From Ruminococcus sp. (GTDB lineage Bacteria > Bacillota > Clostridia > Oscillospirales > Ruminococcaceae): a stretch of 54,940 nucleotides of DNA. A model generated the notes under the pieces. The model saw only the letters and a program-made list of their open reading frames with translations. It did not search any database and was not told the origin of the DNA. The position numbers and the translations under genes are program-made. The stretch lies in contig JAJQGO010000062.1 of the NCBI GenBank assembly GCA_021200415.1, forward strand, positions 1 to 54,940, in the 5' to 3' direction. This document shows, in pieces, positions 15,222 through 23,081 of this stretch; position 1 is the first letter of the stretch, and every line of letters starts with the position of its first letter.

Positions 15222-17759
15222 ATGAAACTTCTTGCAATAGACGGAAACAGCATCCTCAACCGCGCCTTCTACGGCATAAAGCTGCTGTCCAACAAAAACG
15301 GCGTATTTACTAATGCTGTTTTCGGATTTATGAACATCTATCTGAAAAATTACAGCGAGGTTCAGCCCGACTGCGTGGCTGTGGCATTCGATTTGCCTGC
15401 CCCCACCTTCCGCCACAAGGCTGTAGCCTCCTACAAAGCCAACCGAAAGGGAATGCCCCCTGAGCTTGCTCAGCAGCTGCCCATTATCAAGGAGCTTCTC
15501 ACGGATATGGGCATAAGGGTTATCGAGGCCGAGGGCTTCGAAGCCGATGATATTCTCGGAACTCTCTCGAAGGCGTGCTGCGACAGCGGCTGCCGGTGCT
15601 ATATCCTGACGGGCGACAGGGACAGCCTGCAGCTCATCAACGACAGCGTAACCGTTCGCCTTGCCACAAACAGGGAAACGATTGTTTATACTCCCGAAAA
15701 ATTTATGGAGGATTACGGCTTCGAGCCGATTAAGCTTGTCGACCTGAAGGCTCTTATGGGGGACAGCTCCGATAATATTTCCGGCGTTGCGGGAATCGGC
15801 GAGAAAACAGCCTCAAGCCTTGTTAAGGAATACGGAACTGTTGAGAATCTCTACAGCTGCCTTCCCGAGGCTGCTCTGACAAAGAGCGTCCGCGCAAAGC
15901 TTGAAAAGGGTCAGGACGCCGCAAGGGAAAGCAAATGGCTTGCGGAAATCGTGAAAAACGCTCCCATAGATACGGACATAAGCTCGTACAAGCCCGCAAA
16001 GCCGAATAATGCGGAAATAAGCCGACTTCTCTCCGAGCTTGAAATGTTCAAGCTGCTGGACAGGCTCGGTATAGCTCCCACGGAAGCAGCTCAGCCTGCG
16101 GAAAAGCCCGAGGAGCCTTCACGCCAGCCCATAATCGTACGCAGAAGCGCTCTTACATCGGGAATGAAAAAAAATTTCACAAGCTGCGATTACCTCTTTG
16201 ACGGCACAATGCTTTACGTGCATGAGGGCGGAAATATCTACGTGACGGACGATGGGGATATTATCTGCGAATTTTTTGAATCAGACTGCGAAAAGATTAC
16301 AGATGACGCAAAGCCCCACTACCGCTTCGCAATGGCTCACGGAAAAAATCTCAGGGGCGTGACGTGCGATATTTCAATCTGCGGCTATCTGCTTAATCCC
16401 TCCGCTTCGGAGTACACGGTAAAAAATCTTTGCGCGGAATACGGCGTTCACTATTATGCGGAAAATGAGGAGTATGCCGACCTCCTCTCACTGAGAGAGC
16501 TTTCGGAAAGGCTCTTCGACGAGCTTGAAAAGGAGGATATGGTTTCCCTCCTTGAGGATATTGAGCTGCCTCTCACGGAGGTTCTGGCTTCAATGGAGCA
16601 TACGGGCGTTCGTGCCGATGTAAAGGGGGTGCGTGAATTTGGCGTGTACCTGACGGAGATGATTGAGGAAACCGAGAAGATGATTTTCGACGAGGCGGGT
16701 CATGAGTTCAATATATCCTCCCCGAAGCAGCTTGGAACTGTCCTCTTTGACGAGCTTGGACTTCCTGCCGCAAAGAAAACGAAAAACGGATACTCCACAA
16801 GCGCTGACGTTCTGGAATCCCTGCGCAGTCAGAGTCCCATTGTGGACAACGTGCTGAAATATCGTCAGTACACGAAGCTTAAATCAACATATGTTGTGGG
16901 ACTTCTCGATAAAATCGGCGAGGACGGCAGGATTCACACCTGCTTCAGGCAGACCGAAACGAGAACGGGCAGAATTTCCTCTACTGAGCCGAATATGCAG
17001 AATATCCCCGTCCGCACGGAGCTTGGAAGTCAGATGCGCAAATTTTTTGTTGCCGATGAGGGACGAGTTCTTCTTGACGCCGATTACAGTCAGATTGAGC
17101 TGCGTGTTATGGCGCATTTGTGCGGTGATGAGAATATGATTGAAGCCTTTGCTACGGGAGAGGATATTCACACCTCCACGGCGGCACAGGTGTTCGATAT
17201 GCCGATAAGCATGGTTACGGCGGAAATGCGAAGCGCCGCAAAGGCTGTAAACTTCGGAATAATTTACGGAATCGGAGCGTTCTCGCTCTCGAAGGATATT
17301 AACACGTCTGTTGCTCAGGCGAAAAAATATATTGACGATTATCTTGCGAAATACCCGAAGGTAAACGAGTTCATGGAGCTTACGGTTGAAAACGCAAAGC
17401 GTGACGGCTATGTTAAGACGATGTTCGGCAGAAAAAGACGTATTCCCGAGCTTTTGTCCTCGAATAAGAATTTGCAGGCGGCAGGAAAGAGAATTGCCAT
17501 GAACACGCCTGTTCAGGGGACGGCAGCTGATTTGATAAAGATCGCGATGGTGAACGTCTACCGCCGCCTCCGTGAGGAGAATCTTGATGCAAGGCTGATT
17601 TTGCAGGTCCACGATGAGCTTATAGTTGAAGCGTCAGTTGAGGACGCAAAGAGAGCGGGAGAGATCCTCGGGGAGGAAATGCGTCAGGTTTATGATATGA
17701 GAGTTCCCCTTGCCGTTGAGGTGAATGAGGGTGACAGCTGGTATGACGCAAAGGGCTGA
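15222..17759 (+). CDS. polA: DNA polymerase I
   Basis: PolA fills gaps in DNA repair and removes Okazaki primers. The 845-residue protein begins MKLLAIDGNSILNRAFYG, the start of the 5'-3' exonuclease/FEN domain (about 1-290, with EADDILGTL and GDRDSLQL). Residues about 310-470 match the proofreading exonuclease fold in position only; the DxE and other acidic catalytic motifs are not visible, so proofreading is probably lost, as in many Firmicutes. The polymerase domain has motif A (DADYSQIELR from D619), motif B (RSAAKAVNFGIIYG) and motif C (VHDELIVE, His797-Asp798). ATG 15222 has GAAAGGA at 9 nt; a TTG two codons earlier is less likely. It overlaps rimI, so polA-rimI-tsaD form one transcription unit. 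Confidence 0.97.
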   Translation: MKLLAIDGNSILNRAFYGIKLLSNKNGVFTNAVFGFMNIYLKNYSEVQPDCVAVAFDLPAPTFRHKAVASYKANRKGMPPELAQQLPIIKELLTDMGIRVIEAEGFEADDILGTLSKACCDSGCRCYILTGDRDSLQLINDSVTVRLATNRETIVYTPEKFMEDYGFEPIKLVDLKALMGDSSDNISGVAGIGEKTASSLVKEYGTVENLYSCLPEAALTKSVRAKLEKGQDAARESKWLAEIVKNAPIDTDISSYKPAKPNNAEISRLLSELEMFKLLDRLGIAPTEAAQPAEKPEEPSRQPIIVRRSALTSGMKKNFTSCDYLFDGTMLYVHEGGNIYVTDDGDIICEFFESDCEKITDDAKPHYRFAMAHGKNLRGVTCDISICGYLLNPSASEYTVKNLCAEYGVHYYAENEEYADLLSLRELSERLFDELEKEDMVSLLEDIELPLTEVLASMEHTGVRADVKGVREFGVYLTEMIEETEKMIFDEAGHEFNISSPKQLGTVLFDELGLPAAKKTKNGYSTSADVLESLRSQSPIVDNVLKYRQYTKLKSTYVVGLLDKIGEDGRIHTCFRQTETRTGRISSTEPNMQNIPVRTELGSQMRKFFVADEGRVLLDADYSQIELRVMAHLCGDENMIEAFATGEDIHTSTAAQVFDMPISMVTAEMRSAAKAVNFGIIYGIGAFSLSKDINTSVAQAKKYIDDYLAKYPKVNEFMELTVENAKRDGYVKTMFGRKRRIPELLSSNKNLQAAGKRIAMNTPVQGTAADLIKIAMVNVYRRLREENLDARLILQVHDELIVEASVEDAKRAGEILGEEMRQVYDMRVPLAVEVNEGDSWYDAKG

Positions 17760-18189
17760 TAAGGATACCTCCCGAGGGATTTTCGATTCCCTTGAGGAGC
17801 TTGAAAAATCCGCTGTCGGAGCTGACGGCTGGTCGGCGGAGAGCTTCCGCAGTGAGGCTGAAAAGGAGAACGGATATGTGCTGTATATATGTGACGGTGA
17901 TGAGGTAATCGCTCTGCTGACGGGATATTACGCAATCGGCGAGGGGGATATTACAAATGTCGCCGTCCGTCCCCCCTGGCGCAGAAGAGGTCTTGCACAG
18001 AGGCTTATTGCCGAATTTGAACGGCTTCTGCCGGAGGACGCGGCGGAAATTTTCCTCGAGGTGCGTGAGAGCAATGATGCGGCGGCGGCGCTGTATGAGA
18101 AATGCGGCTTCGAAAGGCTTGCCGTCAGGAGGAATTTTTACGTCAATCCACGGGAAAACGCTGTTGTTATGAGGAAAGGTGTTGTCTGA
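17743..18189 (+). CDS. rimI: Ribosomal protein S18 alanine N-acetyltransferase-like GNAT protein
   Basis: A GNAT-fold acetyltransferase of about 148 residues. The acetyl-CoA binding signature VRPPWRRRGLAQRLI (R/Q-x-x-G-x-A/G) is clear, followed by EIFLEVRESNDAAAALYEKCGF, the hallmark of the RimI group. RimI acetylates the N-terminal alanine of ribosomal protein S18. Placement between polA and tsaD supports this, because rimI commonly neighbours the t6A genes tsaB/tsaD in Firmicutes. The start is uncertain: ATG 17743 has GAGGGTG 9 nt before it, while ATG 17725 has its only candidate site one base away. Either way it overlaps the polA end, suggesting coupling. The substrate assignment is by family and context only. 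Confidence 0.85.
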   Translation: MTQRADKDTSRGIFDSLEELEKSAVGADGWSAESFRSEAEKENGYVLYICDGDEVIALLTGYYAIGEGDITNVAVRPPWRRRGLAQRLIAEFERLLPEDAAEIFLEVRESNDAAAALYEKCGFERLAVRRNFYVNPRENAVVMRKGVV

Positions 18190-18190
18190 T

Positions 18191-19201
18191 ATGCTGATAC
18201 TTGGAATAGAAAGCTCCTGCGATGAAACTGCCGCAAGCGTTGTTCGGGACGGCAGAAGCATTGTTTCGTCCGTTGTTTCGACACAGATTGAGGAGCATAA
18301 AAAATACGGGGGAGTTGTGCCGGAAATAGCTTCACGCCGCCACTGCGAAAATATTCTCGGAGTTGTGAGAAAGGCTCTCGACGATGCGGAAATTACACTG
18401 AACGACCTGGACGCTGTGGCAGTTACATACGCTCCGGGGCTTATCGGCGCGCTGCTCGTGGGCGTGAGCTTCGCAAAGGGACTTGCTATGGCTTCGGGAA
18501 AGCCCCTTGTGCCCGTTCATCATATTGCAGGTCATATTGCCACGAATTATCTGACGTTCCCCGAGCTTGAGCCGCCCTATCTCTGCCTTGTGGCAAGCGG
18601 CGGTCACAGCCATATAATTGAGGTGCTGTCCTATACGCAGTTCAGAGTTGTGGGCAGAACACGTGACGACGCGGCAGGGGAATGCTTTGACAAATGCGCG
18701 AGAGCGATGGGATTTCCATATCCCGGGGGAGTTCATATTGACAGGGCGGCGCAGACGGGCGATCCGTCGGAATTTAAGCTGCCGCACCCGACAGTTGCAG
18801 GTAATGAGTTCGATTTCAGCTTCTCGGGGCTGAAAACATCGGTTATAAATCTTATACATAATTCTCAGCAAAAGGGCGTTGAGCTGAATTTCAACAATCT
18901 TGCGGCAAGCGTCCAGAATACAATTGCGGAGCTGCTGACGGAAAAAACCATGAGAGCTGCCGAGGCTCTCGGATACAGAAGAGTTGCCCTTGCAGGGGGA
19001 GTTTCCGCAAACACGGGAGTCCGCGCGGAGCTTTCGGCTGCCTGTGAGAGAAGGGGGTATGATTTCTTTATGCCCGATAAATCCCTTTGCGGCGATAACG
19101 GAGCGATGATAGCCTGTCAGGGGTACTATAATTTCATAAACGGCATAACGGCGGACGAGAGCCTGAACGCTGTGGCTACGCTGTCGCTGGAGGATTTGTA
19201 A
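18191..19201 (+). CDS. tsaD: tRNA threonylcarbamoyladenosine synthase component TsaD
   Basis: TsaD transfers the threonylcarbamoyl group to A37 of ANN-decoding tRNAs, working with TsaB, TsaC and TsaE in the cytosol. The 336-residue product starts MLILGIESSCDETAASVV and has the metal-binding HHIAGHIA motif, the ATP-binding SGGHSH segment, and the GGVSANTGVRAEL and CGDNGAMIA motifs of the ASKHA fold. ATG 18191 is preferred to an in-frame GTG at 18179 because AGGAAAGG lies at proper distance and the product then starts as the family does. It begins one nucleotide after the rimI stop. Confidence 0.97.
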   Translation: MLILGIESSCDETAASVVRDGRSIVSSVVSTQIEEHKKYGGVVPEIASRRHCENILGVVRKALDDAEITLNDLDAVAVTYAPGLIGALLVGVSFAKGLAMASGKPLVPVHHIAGHIATNYLTFPELEPPYLCLVASGGHSHIIEVLSYTQFRVVGRTRDDAAGECFDKCARAMGFPYPGGVHIDRAAQTGDPSEFKLPHPTVAGNEFDFSFSGLKTSVINLIHNSQQKGVELNFNNLAASVQNTIAELLTEKTMRAAEALGYRRVALAGGVSANTGVRAELSAACERRGYDFFMPDKSLCGDNGAMIACQGYYNFINGITADESLNAVATLSLEDL

Positions 19202-19207
19202 GCGGAC

Positions 19208-19236
19208 GTATAATAGAAAAATTACGGAGCATAATA
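19208..19236 (+). promoter_or_regulatory. Sigma-G-like promoter upstream of the ger operon
   Basis: GTATA (19208-19212) and CATAATA (19230-19236), 17 nt apart, fit the degenerate forespore sigma-G consensus known from Bacillus (GHATR, 17-18 nt, CATWHTA). The short motifs can arise by chance, and a TATAAT overlaps the -35. Confidence 0.45.
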
Positions 19237-19250
19237 CCTCTATAAGAGGT
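19236..19250 (+). promoter_or_regulatory. Hairpin covering the gerA-type ribosome site
   Basis: ACCTC (19236-19240) pairs with GAGGT (19246-19250) around TATAA. The right arm is the Shine-Dalgarno of the ORF starting at 19257, so the fold would hide it. Confidence 0.4.
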
Positions 19251-19256
19251 GAAATT

Positions 19257-20714
19257 ATGAAAACCGATGATTATTATTTTTCTCCGATAATTCCCGACCT
19301 GAAACGCAATCTCGACGAGATAAAGCGTATTTCGGGAGGTTCGTCGGATCTTCTTGTAAACGAATTTGTATCGGGCGGAATAAAATGCGCTCTCCTGTGC
19401 TGTGAGGGTATGCTTTCCACGTCCACGATAACGGAGCTGATACTTGCTCCCATAACGAAAATTGAGGCGAAAAGGGACTCTCACGAGCTTTTCAGCCACA
19501 TTCAGAATAATCTGCTTCTCTCCATAGACAGGCTTCGGGCCGAAAACTACGGGGATTTGTTCAGGACGCTTAATTCGGGCTTTGCCGTCCTCATTGCCGA
19601 GGAAATGGACGCCGCCCTGTGCTTCGGAGTTCAGGGATACGCCGTGAGAGGTATTGATGAGCCGTCAGGCGAGGCGAATATAATGGGCGCTCATGAGGGT
19701 TTTGTCGAGGTTGTCCGCACGAATATGTCCCTCATACGGCGCAGGCTGAAAAGTCCCTTTCTCGTCATGAAGCTCTTTGTCAAGGGGGACAAAAGCCAGA
19801 CCGATGTCTGCATTTGCTATATGCGGGACAGAGTTCCGAAAAAGCTTCTTGAGGAGATTCATGCTTCCCTTGACAGGATGGAGCTTGAATCTATTCTATC
19901 CACGGGCTACGTGCGCCCATTTGTGGAGAGCTGCAGCTTCGAGCTGTTCAGCTCAACGGGAACAACAGAGCGTCCCGACGTTTTATGCTCGAAGCTCATT
20001 GAGGGGAGAGTTGCGCTGCTCATAGACGGCGTGCCCTTCGCGATAGTTATTCCGCGGCTTTTCTGCGAGAGCTTTCAGACACTTGACGATTACGCATTCA
20101 AGCCCTATTATTCCACGTTTATCCGCTGGATAAAGTACGGAGCGTTTATAATTTCCGTGCTTCTGCCGTCGGTTTATGTAGCTGTCGCCATGTATCATCC
20201 GGAGCTTCTGAACAGTACGCTTCTGATGATTCTCACGGAGGAGGAGGCGAATGCTCCCTTTTCCCTGATAACCGAGGCATTTGGCGTTCTCATCATGTAT
20301 GAAATAATACGTGAGGCGGGAATACGTCTGCCGAAGCCTGTGGGCGGAGCTGTAAGCATTGTCAGCGGACTTATTATAGGCGATGCCGCCGTAAATTCGG
20401 GACTTATCAGCACGCCGCTTCTCACCATATCGGCAATTGCCGTCATCAGCGGATATGTCGCTCCCGAGCTGAACCCTGCCATGACGATACTGCGGTTCGC
20501 CTTTCTTGCGGCAGGAGGACTTCTCGGACTGTTCGGGATAAGTCTGCTTGCGTGCGCGGCTCTTGTGAATATATGCGCCACGGAGGATTACGGATTCCCC
20601 TACACCGCCCCCATTTCGCCATTCAGGGCAAGGGGCATGAGAGATACGGCGATTCGCACGGGATTCCGGAAAATGCAGTCGGGCGGCTTTACCGTGGAGG
20701 AATATCATGAGTAG
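19257..20714 (+). CDS. Spore germination protein, GerA (A subunit) family
   Basis: This 485-residue protein matches GerAA-type A subunits of spore germinant receptors, which sit in the spore inner membrane with a B permease and a C lipoprotein. The soluble N-terminal part (about 1-280) has DLLVNEFVSGGIKCALLCCEGM and DGVPFAIVIPRLF; the C-terminal part has about five membrane segments with the conserved PKPVGGAVSIVSGLIIGDAAV stretch (here PKPVGGAVSIVSG and onward) and SGYVAPELNP. The C-terminal cytoplasmic region (DYGFPYTAPISPF) is also typical. It overlaps the next gene by 8 nt. The germinant cannot be predicted. Confidence 0.9.
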   Translation: MKTDDYYFSPIIPDLKRNLDEIKRISGGSSDLLVNEFVSGGIKCALLCCEGMLSTSTITELILAPITKIEAKRDSHELFSHIQNNLLLSIDRLRAENYGDLFRTLNSGFAVLIAEEMDAALCFGVQGYAVRGIDEPSGEANIMGAHEGFVEVVRTNMSLIRRRLKSPFLVMKLFVKGDKSQTDVCICYMRDRVPKKLLEEIHASLDRMELESILSTGYVRPFVESCSFELFSSTGTTERPDVLCSKLIEGRVALLIDGVPFAIVIPRLFCESFQTLDDYAFKPYYSTFIRWIKYGAFIISVLLPSVYVAVAMYHPELLNSTLLMILTEEEANAPFSLITEAFGVLIMYEIIREAGIRLPKPVGGAVSIVSGLIIGDAAVNSGLISTPLLTISAIAVISGYVAPELNPAMTILRFAFLAAGGLLGLFGISLLACAALVNICATEDYGFPYTAPISPFRARGMRDTAIRTGFRKMQSGGFTVEEYHE

Positions 20715-21717
20715 GGTTTCAGGGGGACAGCTTGCGGCGCTTCTCCTGATAACAGACGCATTCGCTCTGCTGTGCCTCATGGGGAACGCGTCAGCCGCCG
20801 CAGCCTGCGGATTCCTGACAGGTGTCGTTCTGCAATTTTTCCTCGCTCTCCCTGCGGCGTACTACTACAAAAACGGCGGCACGCTGAAGGACGCTCCCAA
20901 GGCGTTTGCGTGGTATTATTTAATATATCTTATCTGGTGGGGCGGAATGCTTTTCGTCATGCTGTGGAATGTTTCAGGCGATTTATCAATACCTGCGGAA
21001 AATTTTTCATTCATTCCCGAAAAGCTCCTCATATCGGGGGCAATCGCCCTGACGTGCCTTTACGTGTCCTCCCCGGGAATAAAGGCTCTCTCACGCTCGG
21101 CAGTTATTACTGCTGCTGTGGGGGCGGTTTTCCTTGCGGTCGTCATAATAAGCTCCTTCATACACGGCAAAATCGAGTATCTCACGGATATATCAGGTTC
21201 GGACGGATTTTTCGGGGAGCTTGGGAGAGGCTTCGTCCTGAGCGGCGGACTGGGGAGCTTTATCGTGCTTCTGGGCTTCACAAGGGGAAATCCTGTTAAA
21301 TGCACGCTGGGATATTTCATCGGGAAGGCTGTCCTTTTCACGGCAGTTCCCCTTGCTGCGGCAGCTGTCGCAGGAGGAGTCATGGAAATCACGGAGTTCC
21401 CCGTAATATTTGCCGCAGAGCTTTCACAGCCCTTTTCGTCGCAGCGAATCGACTCCCTTTTTCTCATAATATTTGTAATCATGGCGGTATTTGCAATATC
21501 CCTCCAGACGGCTGCGGCATCCTATCTGATAAGCCTGATTTTCCCATCGTTCAGGAAGCTCCGCAGCACGCTTGCTCTTGTCCTGATGATCGGGGATGCC
21601 TTTCTCATGCACGAAATCTATCAATACAGCTCTGTGTACGTCACGGCTGTTCTTGCGGCAGTTATTGCAGTTCCGCTGCTTATGATACTGAGCCGCAAAA
21701 GGGAAAGGAGGAGCTGA
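20707..21717 (+). CDS. Spore germination permease, GerB (B subunit) family
   Basis: A 336-residue membrane protein with about ten hydrophobic segments and the start typical of endospore germination permeases (ISGGQLAALLLI-like, here VSGGQLAALLLI). These belong to the amino acid-polyamine transporter superfamily and form the membrane germinant-binding subunit of Ger receptors. It overlaps the gerA-type gene by 8 nt and ends one base before the lipoprotein gene, so the three are co-transcribed and translationally coupled. It is slightly shorter than Bacillus GerAB proteins (about 365 residues). The role follows from family and operon context. Confidence 0.88.
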   Translation: MSRVSGGQLAALLLITDAFALLCLMGNASAAAACGFLTGVVLQFFLALPAAYYYKNGGTLKDAPKAFAWYYLIYLIWWGGMLFVMLWNVSGDLSIPAENFSFIPEKLLISGAIALTCLYVSSPGIKALSRSAVITAAVGAVFLAVVIISSFIHGKIEYLTDISGSDGFFGELGRGFVLSGGLGSFIVLLGFTRGNPVKCTLGYFIGKAVLFTAVPLAAAAVAGGVMEITEFPVIFAAELSQPFSSQRIDSLFLIIFVIMAVFAISLQTAAASYLISLIFPSFRKLRSTLALVLMIGDAFLMHEIYQYSSVYVTAVLAAVIAVPLLMILSRKRERRS

Positions 21718-21718
21718 T

Positions 21719-22264
21719 ATGAGGTTGATTTCCATGATTTGCGCGGCTGTTCTTGCGGCAGCGTCGCTGACAGGCTGCGATTCGGGACGGATATATAATA
21801 AAAATTACGTTCGGGCAGCCGCCGTGTGGGGCGATACGGGCAGCGAAGCCGTCATTGCCTTTTACGATGAGGAGGGCACCTATTCGGCATCGGGACGTGA
21901 TTTGCAGGAGATTATCCGCAATACGGAAATAGGCGTTGGGAAGTCGGTTTTCACGGGCCACACGGAGCTTATTATTCTCGGCGAATGCGACTATGCGGAA
22001 ACGCTGACGTTTCTGCTGAACGAGTGGAGGGTTTCCCCCTCGTGTCAGGTTGTCTACGGCGGAGAGAGCGCGGCTGATGTTCTGGAGAAGCTTGATGCGG
22101 AGGCTCTTGCGGATTCGGTTAGTCAGGCGGTGGAGCAGGGGAGAGCCGCTCCATGCGATATAGTTACGGTTCTCGGCGGACTTCTCAGCGAAAGCGGAGC
22201 TGCGGAGGTTGCAAAGGTCAGCGAGAACGGCTTCAGCGGAACGGCGTATATTACGAGAAAATAG
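21719..22264 (+). CDS. Short GerC-like spore germination lipoprotein
   Basis: The 181-residue product has a lipoprotein signal (AAASLTGCD, lipidated Cys about residue 18) followed by a GerAC N-terminal-like domain: YVRAAAVWGDTGSEAV, the segment with GHTELIILGE, and a C-terminal DIVTVLGGLLSESG. Bacillus GerAC proteins are about 370 residues and have two or three domains; here only the N-terminal domain is present and a stop ends the ORF, with no C-terminal remnant in the next 300 nt in any frame. It may be a naturally short C subunit or a truncated one. It directly follows the A and B genes. Confidence 0.75.
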   Translation: MRLISMICAAVLAAASLTGCDSGRIYNKNYVRAAAVWGDTGSEAVIAFYDEEGTYSASGRDLQEIIRNTEIGVGKSVFTGHTELIILGECDYAETLTFLLNEWRVSPSCQVVYGGESAADVLEKLDAEALADSVSQAVEQGRAAPCDIVTVLGGLLSESGAAEVAKVSENGFSGTAYITRK

Positions 22265-22389
22265 GAAATAAAATAAGGGGATTTTCCGGTTTCTTTGCAC
22301 ATGATTGTGAATAATGTCAAAAAAACAGGCTGATAATTGTGCAAGTCAACAGAATTGTTGGGAAAGAGGTAAAAAAATGTGGAATTTGC

Positions 22390-22418
22390 TTGACTGGAAT
22401 CGGAAAATGCTGTATAAT
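22390..22418 (+). promoter_or_regulatory. Strong sigma-A-type promoter for a candidate small RNA
   Basis: TTGACT (22390-22395), 17 nt, then TATAAT (22413-22418). This is nearly the full sigma-A consensus, with transcription expected near 22425. Confidence 0.75.
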
Positions 22419-22424
22419 AACGAT

Positions 22425-22543
22425 AGTGTTAAATAACCTAAAGTTATTTACACTCGTTTTGTTGTCTCCTTTCTTTTGTTCTACACATATTTATTTTTAG
22501 GTTTTTTGTTGTGCGGCAGAGCTTCGGCTCTGCCATTTTTTTT
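22425..22543 (+). ncRNA. Candidate small RNA of about 120 nt with a CU-rich anti-SD segment
   Basis: Between the promoter above and a very strong terminator lies about 120 nt without a convincing ORF. The 5' part can form a hairpin (TAAATAAC at 22430-22437 with GTTATTTA at 22443-22450), the middle is unpaired-looking and includes TCTCCTTTC, complementary to the common GAAAGGAG ribosome site, and the 3' end is the UUCG-capped terminator. Such CU-rich loops mark several known Firmicutes regulatory RNAs. It could instead be an attenuated leader of spoVAC. Confidence 0.5.
22515..22543 (+). terminator. UUCG tetraloop intrinsic terminator
   Basis: GGCAGAGC and GCTCTGCC pair perfectly around TTCG, then eight T (22536-22543) follow one A. 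It is among the strongest terminators in the window and lies 55 nt before spoVAC. Confidence 0.93.
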
Positions 22544-22572
22544 GCATAATCTGAATCAATTCGCAGATAATA
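22544..22572 (+). promoter_or_regulatory. Possible sigma-G-like promoter of spoVAC
   Basis: GCATA (22544-22548) and GATAATA (22566-22572) are 17 nt apart. Compared with GHATR and CATWHTA only the first base of the -10 differs. It lies just after the upstream terminator, 26 nt before spoVAC. Confidence 0.4.
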
Positions 22573-22597
22573 ACATCAAAAAAAAGGAGGTGACAAT

Positions 22598-23035
22598 ATG
22601 AATATTACACCTGAGCTTTACAGCGACATGAGCAAGAACGCTTCTCCGAAATCGAACACGAAGGTTAATGTTCCCATAGCATTTGCCGTGGGCGGAGCAA
22701 TCTGTGTTATCGGCGAGATACTCATGAAAATCTTCGGGCATTATGGCTTGGAGAAAACAGCCGCTTCAACGTGGACCTCCATTATCCTCGTGGGGGCAAG
22801 CGCGCTGCTGACGGGGCTTGGCTGGTATGAGAAAATCGCGAAGCACGCAGGCGCAGGAACTCTCGTGCCGATTACGGGCTTCTCGAACGCTATCAGCTCC
22901 TCCGCAATTGAGGCAAAGTCGGAGGGCTTCATTCTCGGGGTGGGGGCAAAAATATTCACCATTGCGGGGCCTGTGATTCTCTACGGCTGCTCCGCATCGG
23001 TGATTTACGGCATAATCTACTATATATTTAAATAA
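22598..23035 (+). CDS. spoVAC: Stage V sporulation protein AC
   Basis: The 145-residue membrane protein has about four hydrophobic segments and the SpoVAC landmarks KHAGAGTLVPITGFSN and AIEAKSEGFILGVGAKIF, then a C-terminal AGPVILYG helix. In Bacillus, SpoVAC is a mechanosensitive channel component of the SpoVA complex that moves dipicolinic acid across the spore inner membrane. The start has a strong GGAGGTG site. In most spore formers spoVAC is followed by spoVAD and spoVAE; here a terminator and an unrelated minus-strand gene follow, so it is an orphan in this window. It lies next to the ger operon, which fits forespore expression. Confidence 0.92.
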   Translation: MNITPELYSDMSKNASPKSNTKVNVPIAFAVGGAICVIGEILMKIFGHYGLEKTAASTWTSIILVGASALLTGLGWYEKIAKHAGAGTLVPITGFSNAISSSAIEAKSEGFILGVGAKIFTIAGPVILYGCSASVIYGIIYYIFK

Positions 23036-23040
23036 TATCC

Positions 23041-23081
23041 AAAAAGCAAAAAGGCACGGTTAATCCGTGCCTTATATTTTT
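23041..23081. terminator. Bidirectional terminator between spoVAC and the VanY-type gene
   Basis: GGCACGG (23053-23059) and CCGTGCC (23065-23071) pair around TTAAT. A T-rich tail follows on the plus strand, and the A-rich left flank gives a U tract on the minus strand. Confidence 0.9.

Noticed and set aside
22377..22436. 19-codon ORF (MWNLLDWNRK...) with GGGAAAGAGGT upstream
   Set aside because: It overlaps a near-perfect promoter and ends at the base of the 5' hairpin of the candidate RNA. A real tiny peptide cannot be excluded, but the promoter explains the sequence better.
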